A program made the translations under genes and the position numbers. From positions 1 to 47,897 of the forward strand of contig CAIQAL010000026.1 in assembly GCA_903869825.1 (NCBI GenBank): a stretch of 47,897 bases of DNA. The letters are read 5' to 3'. Positions 17,598 to 26,564 of the stretch are shown here, piece after piece; the first letter of the stretch is position 1, and each line of letters begins with the position of its first letter. Under the pieces are notes generated by a model, which searched no databases, had not been told where the DNA came from, and saw only the letters and a list, made by a program, of their open reading frames with translations. Source of the DNA: an uncultured bacterium. GTDB taxonomy: Bacteria; Patescibacteriota; Minisyncoccia; Phycocordibacterales; UBA9973.

Positions 17598-19760
17598 ATG
17601 GGTATGGACGAGAAATTACTTAAGCCCTACGACCCTAAAAAAACAGAAGAAAGAATATACAAACTTTGGGAAGAAAGTGGATTCTTTAACCCGGACGTTA
17701 GTATTGAAAAAGGCATTACCAAGCCTGATGCCCCGTATTTCTCAATTGTCCTTCCCCCACCAAACGTAACTGGTAATTTACATACCGGACACGCTCTCAC
17801 TTTAATAATCGAAGACATAATGGTCCGCTATGCCCGTATGCAAGGTAAAAATACTCTATGGCTCCCAGGCACGGATCATGCTGCTATCGCGACCCAAACC
17901 AAGGTTGAAAAACTTTTGGAAAAAGAAGGACTGAAAAGAAAAGAAATGGGCCGAGAAGAATTTATGAAGCGAGTTGAAAAATTTGCCCAGGACTCACATG
18001 ACACTATTGTGAACCAATGCAAAAAAATGGGCGCTTCGCTTGATTGGTCCCGAGAAGCTTTTACTTTGGACGAAAAAAGAAATCTTGCCGTTCGCACTGC
18101 TTTCAAACAAATGTATGACGATGGACTTATCTACCGCGGACACCGCATTGTAAACTGGGACCCGAAAGGTCAAACGGTTATTTCAGATGACGAAATAGTT
18201 TACGAAGAAAAGAAAAACAAATTTTATACTTTTAAATACGGCCCTTTTGAAATAAGCACAGCCAGACCAGAAACAAAATTCGGCGATAAATACGTGGTAA
18301 TGCACCCGGATGATAAAAGATACCAGAAATGGAATCACGGAGACAAAATGACGGTTGAATGGATAAACGGACCGATAGAAGCAACCGTTATCAAAGATGA
18401 GATGATCGATATGGAATTCGGCACCGGAGTGATGACCATTACACCCTGGCATTCGCACGAAGACTTTGCCTTAGCTGAAAAATATAAACTCGAGAAAGAA
18501 CAAATCATCGATAAATACGGGAAACTGCTTCCGGTTGCGAATGAATTTGCCGGAATGAAAATTACTGAGGCTCGAGAAAAAATAGTTGATAAATTAAAAG
18601 AAAAAGGATTGGTTGTTTCGATTGATGAAAACTACGTGAACCGAGTAGCGACCGCTGAGCGCTCAGGAGGAATCATTGAACCGCAAATAATGGAGCAATG
18701 GTTTATTGACGTGAATAAAAAAATTCCAAGCCGAAGTGATAAAAGCTTGAAAGAGCTCATGCTCGAGCCGGTCCGCGATGGAAAAATAAAAATCTTGCCA
18801 AATCACTTTGAAAAAGTGTATTTCAACTGGATTGAAAACTTACGTGATTGGTGTATTTCGAGACAGATTTGGTATGGGCATAGAATTCCTGTGTGGTACA
18901 AAGACAAGGAAGTTTATTGTGGCCTGGAAGCTCCAAAAGAAAAAGGCTGGACTCAAGACGAAGATACCCTTGATACTTGGTTCTCATCAGGACTTTGGAC
19001 TTTTTCCACACTTGGCTGGCCAGAAAAAACAGAAGACTTGGAAAAATACCACCCAACCACAGTACTTGAAACAGGTCACGATCTTATTTTCTTTTGGATT
19101 GCCCGCATGATCTTAATGTCCGAATATTTGCTGGGAGAAATTCCATTCGAAAATGTTTACTTCCATGGGATGGTTCGCACTGCCGATGGCAAAAAAATGT
19201 CTAAGTCTATGGGTGAAAAAGCAGTTGACCCACTAACCATTATTGCTAAATTCGGCAACGACGCCCTGCGTATGGCGATGATTATCGGGAACACTCCAGG
19301 AAACGACTTGAAACTGAATGAAAACGACATCCGAGGTTATGGGAAATTTACCAACAAAATCTGGAATGCTTCCCGTTTTATTTTAGAAAAAACAAGTGAT
19401 CTTGATATTAATAAAATTCCACCGCTTGATGAAGAAGATACAATATCTCAAAAAGAGCTGATTGATTTAATAAAAGAAATTTCAAAAGAAATGAACGAGT
19501 TCCGATATTCCCTTGTGGCCGAAAAACTTTATCATTATTTCTGGCACACTTTTGCCGATATCTTGATTGAGCGATCAAAAGAGAAAATTTTAAAAAATAA
19601 CAATGCCGAATCCGCAAAAACATTGCTCTACTTGCAACTAAATATCCTTTTGAAAGTGCTTCATCCTTTCATTCCCTTTGTCACCGAAGAAATCTGGTCA
19701 ATGATACCTACTAAGAATAAAAGATTATTACTAGTTGAGAGTTGGCCAAACTATGAATAA
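17598..19760 (+). CDS. valS: Valyl-tRNA synthetase (short form)
   Basis: PPPNVTGNLHTGHAL, STARPET, NLRDWCISRQIWYGHRIPVWY, TWFSSGLWTFSTLGWPE, KMSKSMG motifs; the ATG at 17604 is an alternative start. Confidence 0.94.
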   Translation: MGMDEKLLKPYDPKKTEERIYKLWEESGFFNPDVSIEKGITKPDAPYFSIVLPPPNVTGNLHTGHALTLIIEDIMVRYARMQGKNTLWLPGTDHAAIATQTKVEKLLEKEGLKRKEMGREEFMKRVEKFAQDSHDTIVNQCKKMGASLDWSREAFTLDEKRNLAVRTAFKQMYDDGLIYRGHRIVNWDPKGQTVISDDEIVYEEKKNKFYTFKYGPFEISTARPETKFGDKYVVMHPDDKRYQKWNHGDKMTVEWINGPIEATVIKDEMIDMEFGTGVMTITPWHSHEDFALAEKYKLEKEQIIDKYGKLLPVANEFAGMKITEAREKIVDKLKEKGLVVSIDENYVNRVATAERSGGIIEPQIMEQWFIDVNKKIPSRSDKSLKELMLEPVRDGKIKILPNHFEKVYFNWIENLRDWCISRQIWYGHRIPVWYKDKEVYCGLEAPKEKGWTQDEDTLDTWFSSGLWTFSTLGWPEKTEDLEKYHPTTVLETGHDLIFFWIARMILMSEYLLGEIPFENVYFHGMVRTADGKKMSKSMGEKAVDPLTIIAKFGNDALRMAMIIGNTPGNDLKLNENDIRGYGKFTNKIWNASRFILEKTSDLDINKIPPLDEEDTISQKELIDLIKEISKEMNEFRYSLVAEKLYHYFWHTFADILIERSKEKILKNNNAESAKTLLYLQLNILLKVLHPFIPFVTEEIWSMIPTKNKRLLLVESWPNYE

Positions 19761-20466
19761 TCTATTACACAATCCAAAAGTTCTTGTTATCGCTGTACTA
19801 GAAGGAATTATCCCTGCCCTTTTGTGGCTATGGTTCTGGCTAAACGAAGACAGAGAAGACCCGGAACCTACAGGACTGGTCACTTTTTGTTTTATTATTG
19901 GGATGACTTTGGTTTTTTTTGCTGTACCACTTCAACAATTTATCCAGAAAGTCATCAGTTCCGGCAATTTGCAAATTATCCTCTGGGCAAGCATTGAGGA
20001 AATTTTAAAATATCTGGCAGTAATATTACTATTATACAAAACAAAATACCTTCACAAGCCAATCGACTGGCCAATATTTTTAATAACCGTCGCACTTGGT
20101 TTTGCTGCCTTTGAAAACATACTGTTTTTAATAAAGCCACTTCTTCTTAACGAGTCAACCATTAGTCTTATGACTGGGAATCTTAGGTTCTTGGGTTCAA
20201 CCCTCCTTCACGCTGTTTCAAGCGGGATAATCGGGATTTCAGTTGGCTTGTCTTTCTATATGGGAGCGTTAAATAAGAAAGTCTATCTTTTGGTTGGAAT
20301 AATATTAGCTGTCGCCTTGCATAGTAGCTTTAATTTTTTTATAATGAACAATAACGGAAGTGATTTTCTAAAAGTATTCGCTTTCTTGTGGGTCGCAACA
20401 ATTATCAATTTACTACTATTTGAAAAAATTAGAAGAATAAGTAGTGCAAATTTAATAACCAATTAA
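19753..20466 (+). CDS. PrsW-family glutamic-type intramembrane protease
   Basis: Multi-TM; EEILK, FAAFEN, HAVSSG and HSSFN motifs; start ATG 19753 overlaps the valS end. Confidence 0.8.
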   Translation: MNNLLHNPKVLVIAVLEGIIPALLWLWFWLNEDREDPEPTGLVTFCFIIGMTLVFFAVPLQQFIQKVISSGNLQIILWASIEEILKYLAVILLLYKTKYLHKPIDWPIFLITVALGFAAFENILFLIKPLLLNESTISLMTGNLRFLGSTLLHAVSSGIIGISVGLSFYMGALNKKVYLLVGIILAVALHSSFNFFIMNNNGSDFLKVFAFLWVATIINLLLFEKIRRISSANLITN

Positions 20467-20471
20467 TTTAT

Positions 20472-20936
20472 ATGACAGAAACTAAAAAAAGAAGTTTTTT
20501 TGAAAGATTAACGGGCAATATAAAAGCGGAAGAAGAAGTGGAAGAAACAAGAAGGCTTCCGGTGAAGGGTGATAAAAAAGAAAACTGGATTGAAGAAGAA
20601 AATGAAGAAGCGGAACTCACTGTGGACGTTTACCAGACTCCGGGTGAGCTTGTCGTTCAAACTATGGTAGCCGGAGTACGACCAGAAGATTTGGAGTTAA
20701 CTATCTCTCGAGACATGATAACTATCCGAGGGAAAAGAGAAGAATCAAGAAGTATCAATGAAGAAAATTTCTTCACTAAAGAATTATACTGGGGAGCATT
20801 TTCCAGGACCGTTCTTCTTCCAGCCGAAATCGATCCAGAAGAATCAGAAGCGACTGAAAAACACGGACTCCTAACCGTCCGACTTCCAAAGATAGACAAA
20901 GACCGAAAAACAAGTGTGAAAGTAAAATCAATCTAA
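20472..20936 (+). CDS. Hsp20/alpha-crystallin family small heat shock protein
   Basis: VDVYQTPGELVVQTMVAGVRPEDLELTIS…GAFSRTVLLPAEID…HGLLTVRLPK. Confidence 0.92.
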   Translation: MTETKKRSFFERLTGNIKAEEEVEETRRLPVKGDKKENWIEEENEEAELTVDVYQTPGELVVQTMVAGVRPEDLELTISRDMITIRGKREESRSINEENFFTKELYWGAFSRTVLLPAEIDPEESEATEKHGLLTVRLPKIDKDRKTSVKVKSI

Positions 20937-20940
20937 TCTG

Positions 20941-20969
20941 AAAAATCCCGCTTCCGGCGGGATTTTTTT
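20941..20969 (+). terminator. Intrinsic terminator after hsp20
   Basis: AAAAATCCCGC-ttccg-GCGGGATTTTTTT. Confidence 0.9.
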
Positions 20970-20975
20970 CTTTTG

Positions 20976-21048
20976 TGCCGAGGACCAGACTTGAACTGGT
21001 GACATCTCCCTCTTCAGGGGAGCGCTCTACCAACTGAGCTACCTCGGC
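20976..21048 (-). tRNA. tRNA-Phe (anticodon GAA)
   Basis: GCCGAGGTAGCTCAGTTGGTAGAGCGCTCCCCTGAAGAGGGAGATGTCACCAGTTCAAGTCTGGTCCTCGGCA; loop CTGAAGA. Confidence 0.94.
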
Positions 21049-21072
21049 ATTGGTTATTTCATTTCAAAAAAA

Positions 21073-21363
21073 TTATTTCGGGGTGATTTTATAATTATTC
21101 AATAATCCTCCAATTGAATTAAAATCTAAACTATTTGTATTTTTAGTTGAACCGGAAACTTGGTTATAAAGACTCACCATTTTATTTACATATGGCTGTA
21201 GGAGATAAAATGCCCCTACGCTCGCTCCAATCAGGATAAACCAATAAATACCTCGCATAATATTTGCCCACACTTGTGCTTTCCATAATTTATGGAGCAA
21301 TTTATTATTCTCCCTTGTAAGTTCAAGTGTTTCCTTGAGAACTTGTTCGGATTGTGAATCCAT
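21073..21363 (-). CDS. Small hypothetical membrane protein
   Basis: N-terminal coiled-coil-like segment then TM WFILIGASVGAFYLLQPY. Confidence 0.55.
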   Translation of the reverse strand: MDSQSEQVLKETLELTRENNKLLHKLWKAQVWANIMRGIYWFILIGASVGAFYLLQPYVNKMVSLYNQVSGSTKNTNSLDFNSIGGLLNNYKITPK

Positions 21364-21436
21364 ATTATTACTTTATCATAAAGTCTTATTAAATCCAATT
21401 TTCTTATAGCTTTTTATGTGTTATCTTATAGATATT

Positions 21437-21508
21437 GCCCTCATAGTTCAATGGATAGAACAGTTCCGTCCTAAGGAGTAGATCCCCGTTCGATTCGGGG
21501 TGAGGGCA
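21437..21508 (+). tRNA. tRNA-Arg (anticodon CCT)
   Basis: GCCCTCATAGTTCAATGGATAGAACAGTTCCGTCCTAAGGAGTAGATCCCCGTTCGATTCGGGGTGAGGGCA; loop GTCCTAA. Confidence 0.92.
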
Positions 21509-21513
21509 CAAAT

Positions 21514-22326
21514 TTATTTTATTTCACAATGGTTTTTGAGCATCTTAATGTCGTCTGGTGACGGAATAAGCCCATCACCAGAATTTAAATAATACATTAT
21601 GGAATTTGGATCTTCCGAATGATCTAAAGAAAGAGCATGGCCGAGTTCGTGGGCTAAAACTCTAACCAAATTATCCTTATCTTTAAATTGATAGATGTCT
21701 ATTTCCTCGCCGTCCTTGCTGCTTTTGTAAATCCCTTCTTCAAATTCATTTCCCAACCCTTGGTCAATTTTGTTATATTCTGACACTTTGTTGTTTACGG
21801 CCATTCCACTTTTATTTAGTTCATTTGCTAAATTATTCAACTCATCTACTTTTTGATTGAATGCACTTACTTCCGACTCGTTTGAGAGATCAATAGTATT
21901 TTTATTTTTTAAATAATCGGCTTTCAATTTATCATACTCAGCTTTCATTTTTTCGTATGAGCTTTTATTAGTATCGATCACTGAATCTAGTTCGTTTAAT
22001 TTTTGAGTACTATCCTGTCTTGCATCATATACCAAATTTATTTTCAAATCTTCCGTTTTAAATTTCTGATCCGATTCATTTAGAAACAATTGCTTGCCGA
22101 TTGCATTATCCCAGATTTTTTCCGCTTTTTCGATTGAAACAAGAAATTCGTCTTTTGAAACTCCAAAACGATCATCATAGATACCTATTTGGTAAGGAAT
22201 AGTAAAATCACACGGAAATAATTTATCCCGGAGGTTGCGATATTCCTTTTTGATTGCAACCTGAAAGACAAAAACAAATGCCCCTAAAACCAAAAGGGCA
22301 CCTATGTTTTTGAAAACATTTTTCAT
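21514..22326 (-). CDS. Membrane-anchored matrixin-like (M10) zinc metalloprotease
   Basis: HELGHALSLDHSEDPNSIMYY (HExGHxLGLxH-type plus Met turn); N-terminal TM; coiled-coil insert. Confidence 0.82.
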   Translation of the reverse strand: MKNVFKNIGALLVLGAFVFVFQVAIKKEYRNLRDKLFPCDFTIPYQIGIYDDRFGVSKDEFLVSIEKAEKIWDNAIGKQLFLNESDQKFKTEDLKINLVYDARQDSTQKLNELDSVIDTNKSSYEKMKAEYDKLKADYLKNKNTIDLSNESEVSAFNQKVDELNNLANELNKSGMAVNNKVSEYNKIDQGLGNEFEEGIYKSSKDGEEIDIYQFKDKDNLVRVLAHELGHALSLDHSEDPNSIMYYLNSGDGLIPSPDDIKMLKNHCEIK

Positions 22327-22335
22327 TTAATAATT

Positions 22336-22572
22336 TTAAACCAGTCCTAACATTTTAGCCACCGCTGGCTTATTGAAACCCACGGCCCAATCGCCATCTA
22401 TCACTATTACCGGCACGCCCAACTGACTAGTAAGGTCTACCATTTCTTTTCTTTTAGCCAAATCGCTTGCTACATTGTATTCGGTGTAAGCAATATTATT
22501 TGCATTAAAAAAGTCTTTGGCCATGTGACAAAAGTGGCACGTTGGGGTTGAGTATATTTCTACTTTTTTCAT
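22336..22572 (-). CDS. Glutaredoxin-like protein
   Basis: MKKVEIYSTPTCHFCHMAKDFF…GVPVIVIDGDWAVGFN. Confidence 0.85.
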   Translation of the reverse strand: MKKVEIYSTPTCHFCHMAKDFFNANNIAYTEYNVASDLAKRKEMVDLTSQLGVPVIVIDGDWAVGFNKPAVAKMLGLV

Positions 22573-22631
22573 ATATTTTTTTTATACTGACAGTTAACTA
22601 TTAATGGTCCTATCTTTCTATTATAGCATGC

Positions 22632-22660
22632 TTGTCAAGCGTCAAAAATAACGCTATATT
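22632..22660 (+). promoter_or_regulatory. Sigma70-type promoter upstream of tRNA-Gly
   Basis: TTGTCA-17 nt-TATATT. Confidence 0.65.
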
Positions 22661-22727
22661 AAGGGTATTGTGGTCGTGTAGTTTACCTAGGTAGATTTAT
22701 TTTGTAGTAAGGGTATATAAGTTTTCA

Positions 22728-22798
22728 GCGGTCGTAGTTTAGTGGTAGAACTGGTGCTTCCCAAGCATCAGGCGGGAGTTCGATTCTCCCCGGCCGCA
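22728..22798 (+). tRNA. tRNA-Gly (anticodon CCC)
   Basis: GCGGTCGTAGTTTAGTGGTAGAACTGGTGCTTCCCAAGCATCAGGCGGGAGTTCGATTCTCCCCGGCCGCA; loop TTCCCAA. Confidence 0.92.
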
Positions 22799-22840
22799 CT
22801 AACTAACTAATAGTATTACAATAATCTAATTGATTTATTT

Positions 22841-25255
22841 TTATTTCATCCCTCCTAGCGCAAGAATTGTTTTGATAACCGTATCAGGATTAAGCGACAT
22901 ACTTTCGATGCCTTCATCCAACAAGAATTTCGCAAAGTCAGGATAATCGCTTGGTGCTTGTCCACAGATACCGATATACTTTCCTTTCGCTTTACATTTG
23001 TGAATAATTTCAGCAATCAATTTTTTTACCGAAGGATTGTTTGCGTCGGCAATATGAGTGACAATACCAGAATCGCGGTCAATGCCAAGAGTAAGCTGGG
23101 TTAAATCGTTTGAGCCGATAGACATTCCATCAAAAACTTCCAGGAATTCATCCGCTAATAAAATATTGGATGGAATTTCACACATTACGTACACCTTCAA
23201 AGTATTATCTTTTGCACGGTCTAATCCGAACTCTCTCATCGTATCAATCACTTGTTTCCCTTCTTCCGGAGTTCGGCAGAATGGAATCATTGGAATGACA
23301 TTCGTGAGCCCCATATCTTCTCGGACACGTTTCATCGCCTTCACTTCAAGCCCGAATGCTTCTTTAAATTTTGGATCATAATATCGAGACGCTCCACGCC
23401 AACCAATCATCGGGTTTTCTTCTTTTGGTTCGTAAGCCGCACCACCGAGTAAGGTACAATATTCGTTCGTTTTGAAATCGGAGAAACGAATTATGACATC
23501 GTGTGGATACAAAGTTGACCCAATTTTTGCAATTCCAAGAGCCAATTGATCTACATAATAATCGGCTTTATTCTCATAACCATAAGTCTCTTTTTCGATC
23601 ATTTCTACTATTTTTTTGGTTTCGGGATTTTTATCTTCTTTCAGTTTTTTGAAATCAAGCAATGCATTCGGGTGAATTTTTATATGAGAAGCAATGATAA
23701 ATTCGAGTCGGCCAAGCCCCACTCCTTGAACCGGTAAAGCATGATTTTGGAAGGCTTCATCAGGAGAACCGATGTTGACCATTATTTTTACGGAAAGTTC
23801 GGGTAACTTATCGAGCTTATGCTCCAAAACTTCAAATGGTAAAATACCAGCATAGACATTCCCAACTTCACCGGATGCGCAATCTACAGTCACTTCTTGT
23901 CCGTTTTTTAGTGTTTTTGTAGCATTACCCGAACCAACGATACACGGAATTCCAAGCTCTCGAGAAACAATTGCAGCATGCGAAGTTCGTCCGCCTTTGT
24001 CGGTCACGATCGCACTCGCTATTTTCATAATTGGTTCCCAATCCGGGTCGGTAATCTCGGTTACCAAGACTTCACCTTTTTCAAATTTAGAGATTTCTTT
24101 GGCGGTCTTCAATATTCGCACCTTTCCCGCGCCAATTTTCCCACCTACTGAGATTCCAGTCGTAATCACCTCCGACTTTTTCCCTAGTTTGTATTCTTTT
24201 AAAACATTTTTATCCTTTCCAGCTTGCACTGTCTCGGGACGGGCTTGCACAATAAATAATTCTTGCGTCCTACCATCTTTTGCCCATTCAATATCCATCG
24301 GTTGATAGTGTCCAACTTTTTTGGAAAAATATTTTTCTATTTCAAGGCACCACTTAGCAAGCTTAATCACCTCTTCGTCAGTTAAACAATATTTTTCGCT
24401 ATCTGCTTTCGGTACATTTACTTGTTTCGTACCTTCACCTTTTTTGTAAACAAGTTTTATGTTTTTCTTTCCGAGTTTTTTGGAAATGATAGATTTGTGC
24501 CCATTCTCGAGAGTTGGTTTAAAAATTACGAATTCATCTGGAATCACAATTCCTTGCACGATAAATTCTCCCAAACCACAAATACCGTTAATTTCAATCA
24601 CTTTATCAAAACCCGTTTCTGTGTCAATAGTAAAAGCAACTCCAGAAACAGATTCGTCTGAACGAACCATGTGTTGTATCCCTACCGAAAGTGCTGCATC
24701 AAAATGAGAAAAACCTTTGTCCACCCGGTAAGAGATTGCTCGGTCAGTAAAGAGCGAAGCAATACATTTTCGGGAAGATAGAAGTACATCTTTAATCCCT
24801 CGAACATTCAGGTATGTTTCTTGTTGCCCGGCAAAGGATGCTCCTGGTAAATCTTCGGCAGTGGCACTTGAACGTACTGCGACATCAACGTTTTTACCAA
24901 ACTTTTCTTCAAATTTGGCGTAAGATTCCACAATCGTGTCGTGCAAAAGAGGTGGAAATTCTTTTTTCAAAATTGCCTCACGAACTTTTTTGCCGTGGGC
25001 TTGTAAATTCTTAATACTTTTAGTATCCAAATCAGCAAAAATTCTTTCAATTTCTTTATCCAAGCCCGTCTTTTCAAAGAAATATCGGTAAGCATCGGCA
25101 GTCAAAGCAAATCCATTTGGAATATTTACTCCGAGTGGCACTAAATTCGAAAACATTTCTCCTAGTGCTGCATTTTTCCCCCCAACAATCGGCACATCTT
25201 TAATTCCGACTTCGTTATACCACTTTACAAAATTCTCCTTTTTTTCTTCTATCAT
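22841..25255 (-). CDS. ppsA: Phosphoenolpyruvate synthase
   Basis: VGGKNAALGEM, SSATAEDLPGASFAGQQETYLNV, VTDKGGRTSHAAIVSRELGIPCIVGS, GQAPSDYP motifs. Confidence 0.94.
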   Translation of the reverse strand: MIEEKKENFVKWYNEVGIKDVPIVGGKNAALGEMFSNLVPLGVNIPNGFALTADAYRYFFEKTGLDKEIERIFADLDTKSIKNLQAHGKKVREAILKKEFPPLLHDTIVESYAKFEEKFGKNVDVAVRSSATAEDLPGASFAGQQETYLNVRGIKDVLLSSRKCIASLFTDRAISYRVDKGFSHFDAALSVGIQHMVRSDESVSGVAFTIDTETGFDKVIEINGICGLGEFIVQGIVIPDEFVIFKPTLENGHKSIISKKLGKKNIKLVYKKGEGTKQVNVPKADSEKYCLTDEEVIKLAKWCLEIEKYFSKKVGHYQPMDIEWAKDGRTQELFIVQARPETVQAGKDKNVLKEYKLGKKSEVITTGISVGGKIGAGKVRILKTAKEISKFEKGEVLVTEITDPDWEPIMKIASAIVTDKGGRTSHAAIVSRELGIPCIVGSGNATKTLKNGQEVTVDCASGEVGNVYAGILPFEVLEHKLDKLPELSVKIMVNIGSPDEAFQNHALPVQGVGLGRLEFIIASHIKIHPNALLDFKKLKEDKNPETKKIVEMIEKETYGYENKADYYVDQLALGIAKIGSTLYPHDVIIRFSDFKTNEYCTLLGGAAYEPKEENPMIGWRGASRYYDPKFKEAFGLEVKAMKRVREDMGLTNVIPMIPFCRTPEEGKQVIDTMREFGLDRAKDNTLKVYVMCEIPSNILLADEFLEVFDGMSIGSNDLTQLTLGIDRDSGIVTHIADANNPSVKKLIAEIIHKCKAKGKYIGICGQAPSDYPDFAKFLLDEGIESMSLNPDTVIKTILALGGMK

Positions 25256-25308
25256 AATTGTTAAAATTTATACCTTAAAATAATAATAAGCTACTTTTGC
25301 TTATGCAT

Positions 25309-25317
25309 ATTATAGCA
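25309..25317 (-). promoter_or_regulatory. Extended -10 (TGcTATAAT) upstream of ppsA
   Basis: Reverse strand ATATGCTATAATATG. Confidence 0.5.
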
Positions 25318-25321
25318 TATT

Positions 25322-26539
25322 TTATATTTTCGAAATCTCTATCAATCTTTGATATTTTACCATCCTTTCAGGCTTGACGGGTGAGCCTGATTTTAAACCA
25401 TAACAACCGAAAGCGTAGGCGAGGTCGGCGATAAAATCATCGTCTGTTTCTCCGCTGCGGTGACTCACAATGAGTTCAATATCATTTTCTCGAGCAAGAC
25501 GCATGGTTTCAAGAGTCTCAGACAATGTTCCAATTTGATTTGGTTTAATAATCATTCCGTTAACGCTTTTTTTATCGATTGCTTCCCGTAAAAGAATTTT
25601 ATTAGTAACAGTTAAATCATCCCCCACTACTATCAAGCCATCCTGGTCTTCTTTTAATTTAGCAAAGCTTTCAAAGTCCACTTCATCAAACGGATCTTCA
25701 ATAGAAATCAAATCAAATTCTTTAATTAACGAGTCATAAATATTTGCTAGTTCTTCTTTTGGAATTTCTTTACAATCCACTTTATACATTCCATTTTGAT
25801 AAAAAGAAGAACTTGCCACATCAAGCGCTAAACGTACTTTATTTTCAAAGCCATTCATTTTTAAAGCTTTACTCAGATATTCTAATGGCTTTCTAATGTC
25901 ACTGATTTTGGGAGCATACCCACCTTCATCTCCAAGGACTAATGAATCTTCACCAAACTCTCCCATAATTATTTCCCTTAAAGAATTTTGAATTTTAATT
26001 CCAATCTCGACTGCTTCACGTATATCTTCAGTATTTGAAACAGCATGATACTCCTGAAAAGCCAAATCATTTTTTGCGTGTTTTCCTCCATTAATCAAAT
26101 TCATATACAAGTGCGGTGTCCGTCTGGATGGCTTTATCTCTGCCAAGGTTCGCAAGTGCTCATACACTTCTACCCCAGAAACTTTGGCGGCGACTTTCGC
26201 CACTGCGACAGAAACTCCAATCATGCTATTTCCCCCCAGGTTGTCTTTATTTTTTGTACTATCAAGCGCAAGCATGATTCGATCAATTTCCATTTGATTT
26301 AATACATCCATACCTATTAAAGCCGGAGCAATTATATTATTTACTTTATCAATCGCAAATTTCACTCCCTTGCCATCAAGGTCTCTCAGTTCATGTGCTT
26401 CATTGATCCCGGTTGATGCGCCAGAAGGAACGGAAAAACTATCTGCCAAACCTCCGACAAAAACCGTGACTCTCAAAGTTGGGTTCCCTCGTGAATCTTT
26501 TATCTCTTCTGCCAAAATTTTGGTTATTTTATTTTCCAT
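25322..26539 (-). CDS. eno: Enolase
   Basis: DSRGNPTLRV, PSGASTG, LGDEGGYAP, SIEDPFDE, SHRSGETDD motifs. Confidence 0.95.
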   Translation of the reverse strand: MENKITKILAEEIKDSRGNPTLRVTVFVGGLADSFSVPSGASTGINEAHELRDLDGKGVKFAIDKVNNIIAPALIGMDVLNQMEIDRIMLALDSTKNKDNLGGNSMIGVSVAVAKVAAKVSGVEVYEHLRTLAEIKPSRRTPHLYMNLINGGKHAKNDLAFQEYHAVSNTEDIREAVEIGIKIQNSLREIIMGEFGEDSLVLGDEGGYAPKISDIRKPLEYLSKALKMNGFENKVRLALDVASSSFYQNGMYKVDCKEIPKEELANIYDSLIKEFDLISIEDPFDEVDFESFAKLKEDQDGLIVVGDDLTVTNKILLREAIDKKSVNGMIIKPNQIGTLSETLETMRLARENDIELIVSHRSGETDDDFIADLAYAFGCYGLKSGSPVKPERMVKYQRLIEISKI

Positions 26540-26564
26540 ATATAAATATATTTTACACTAAAAG

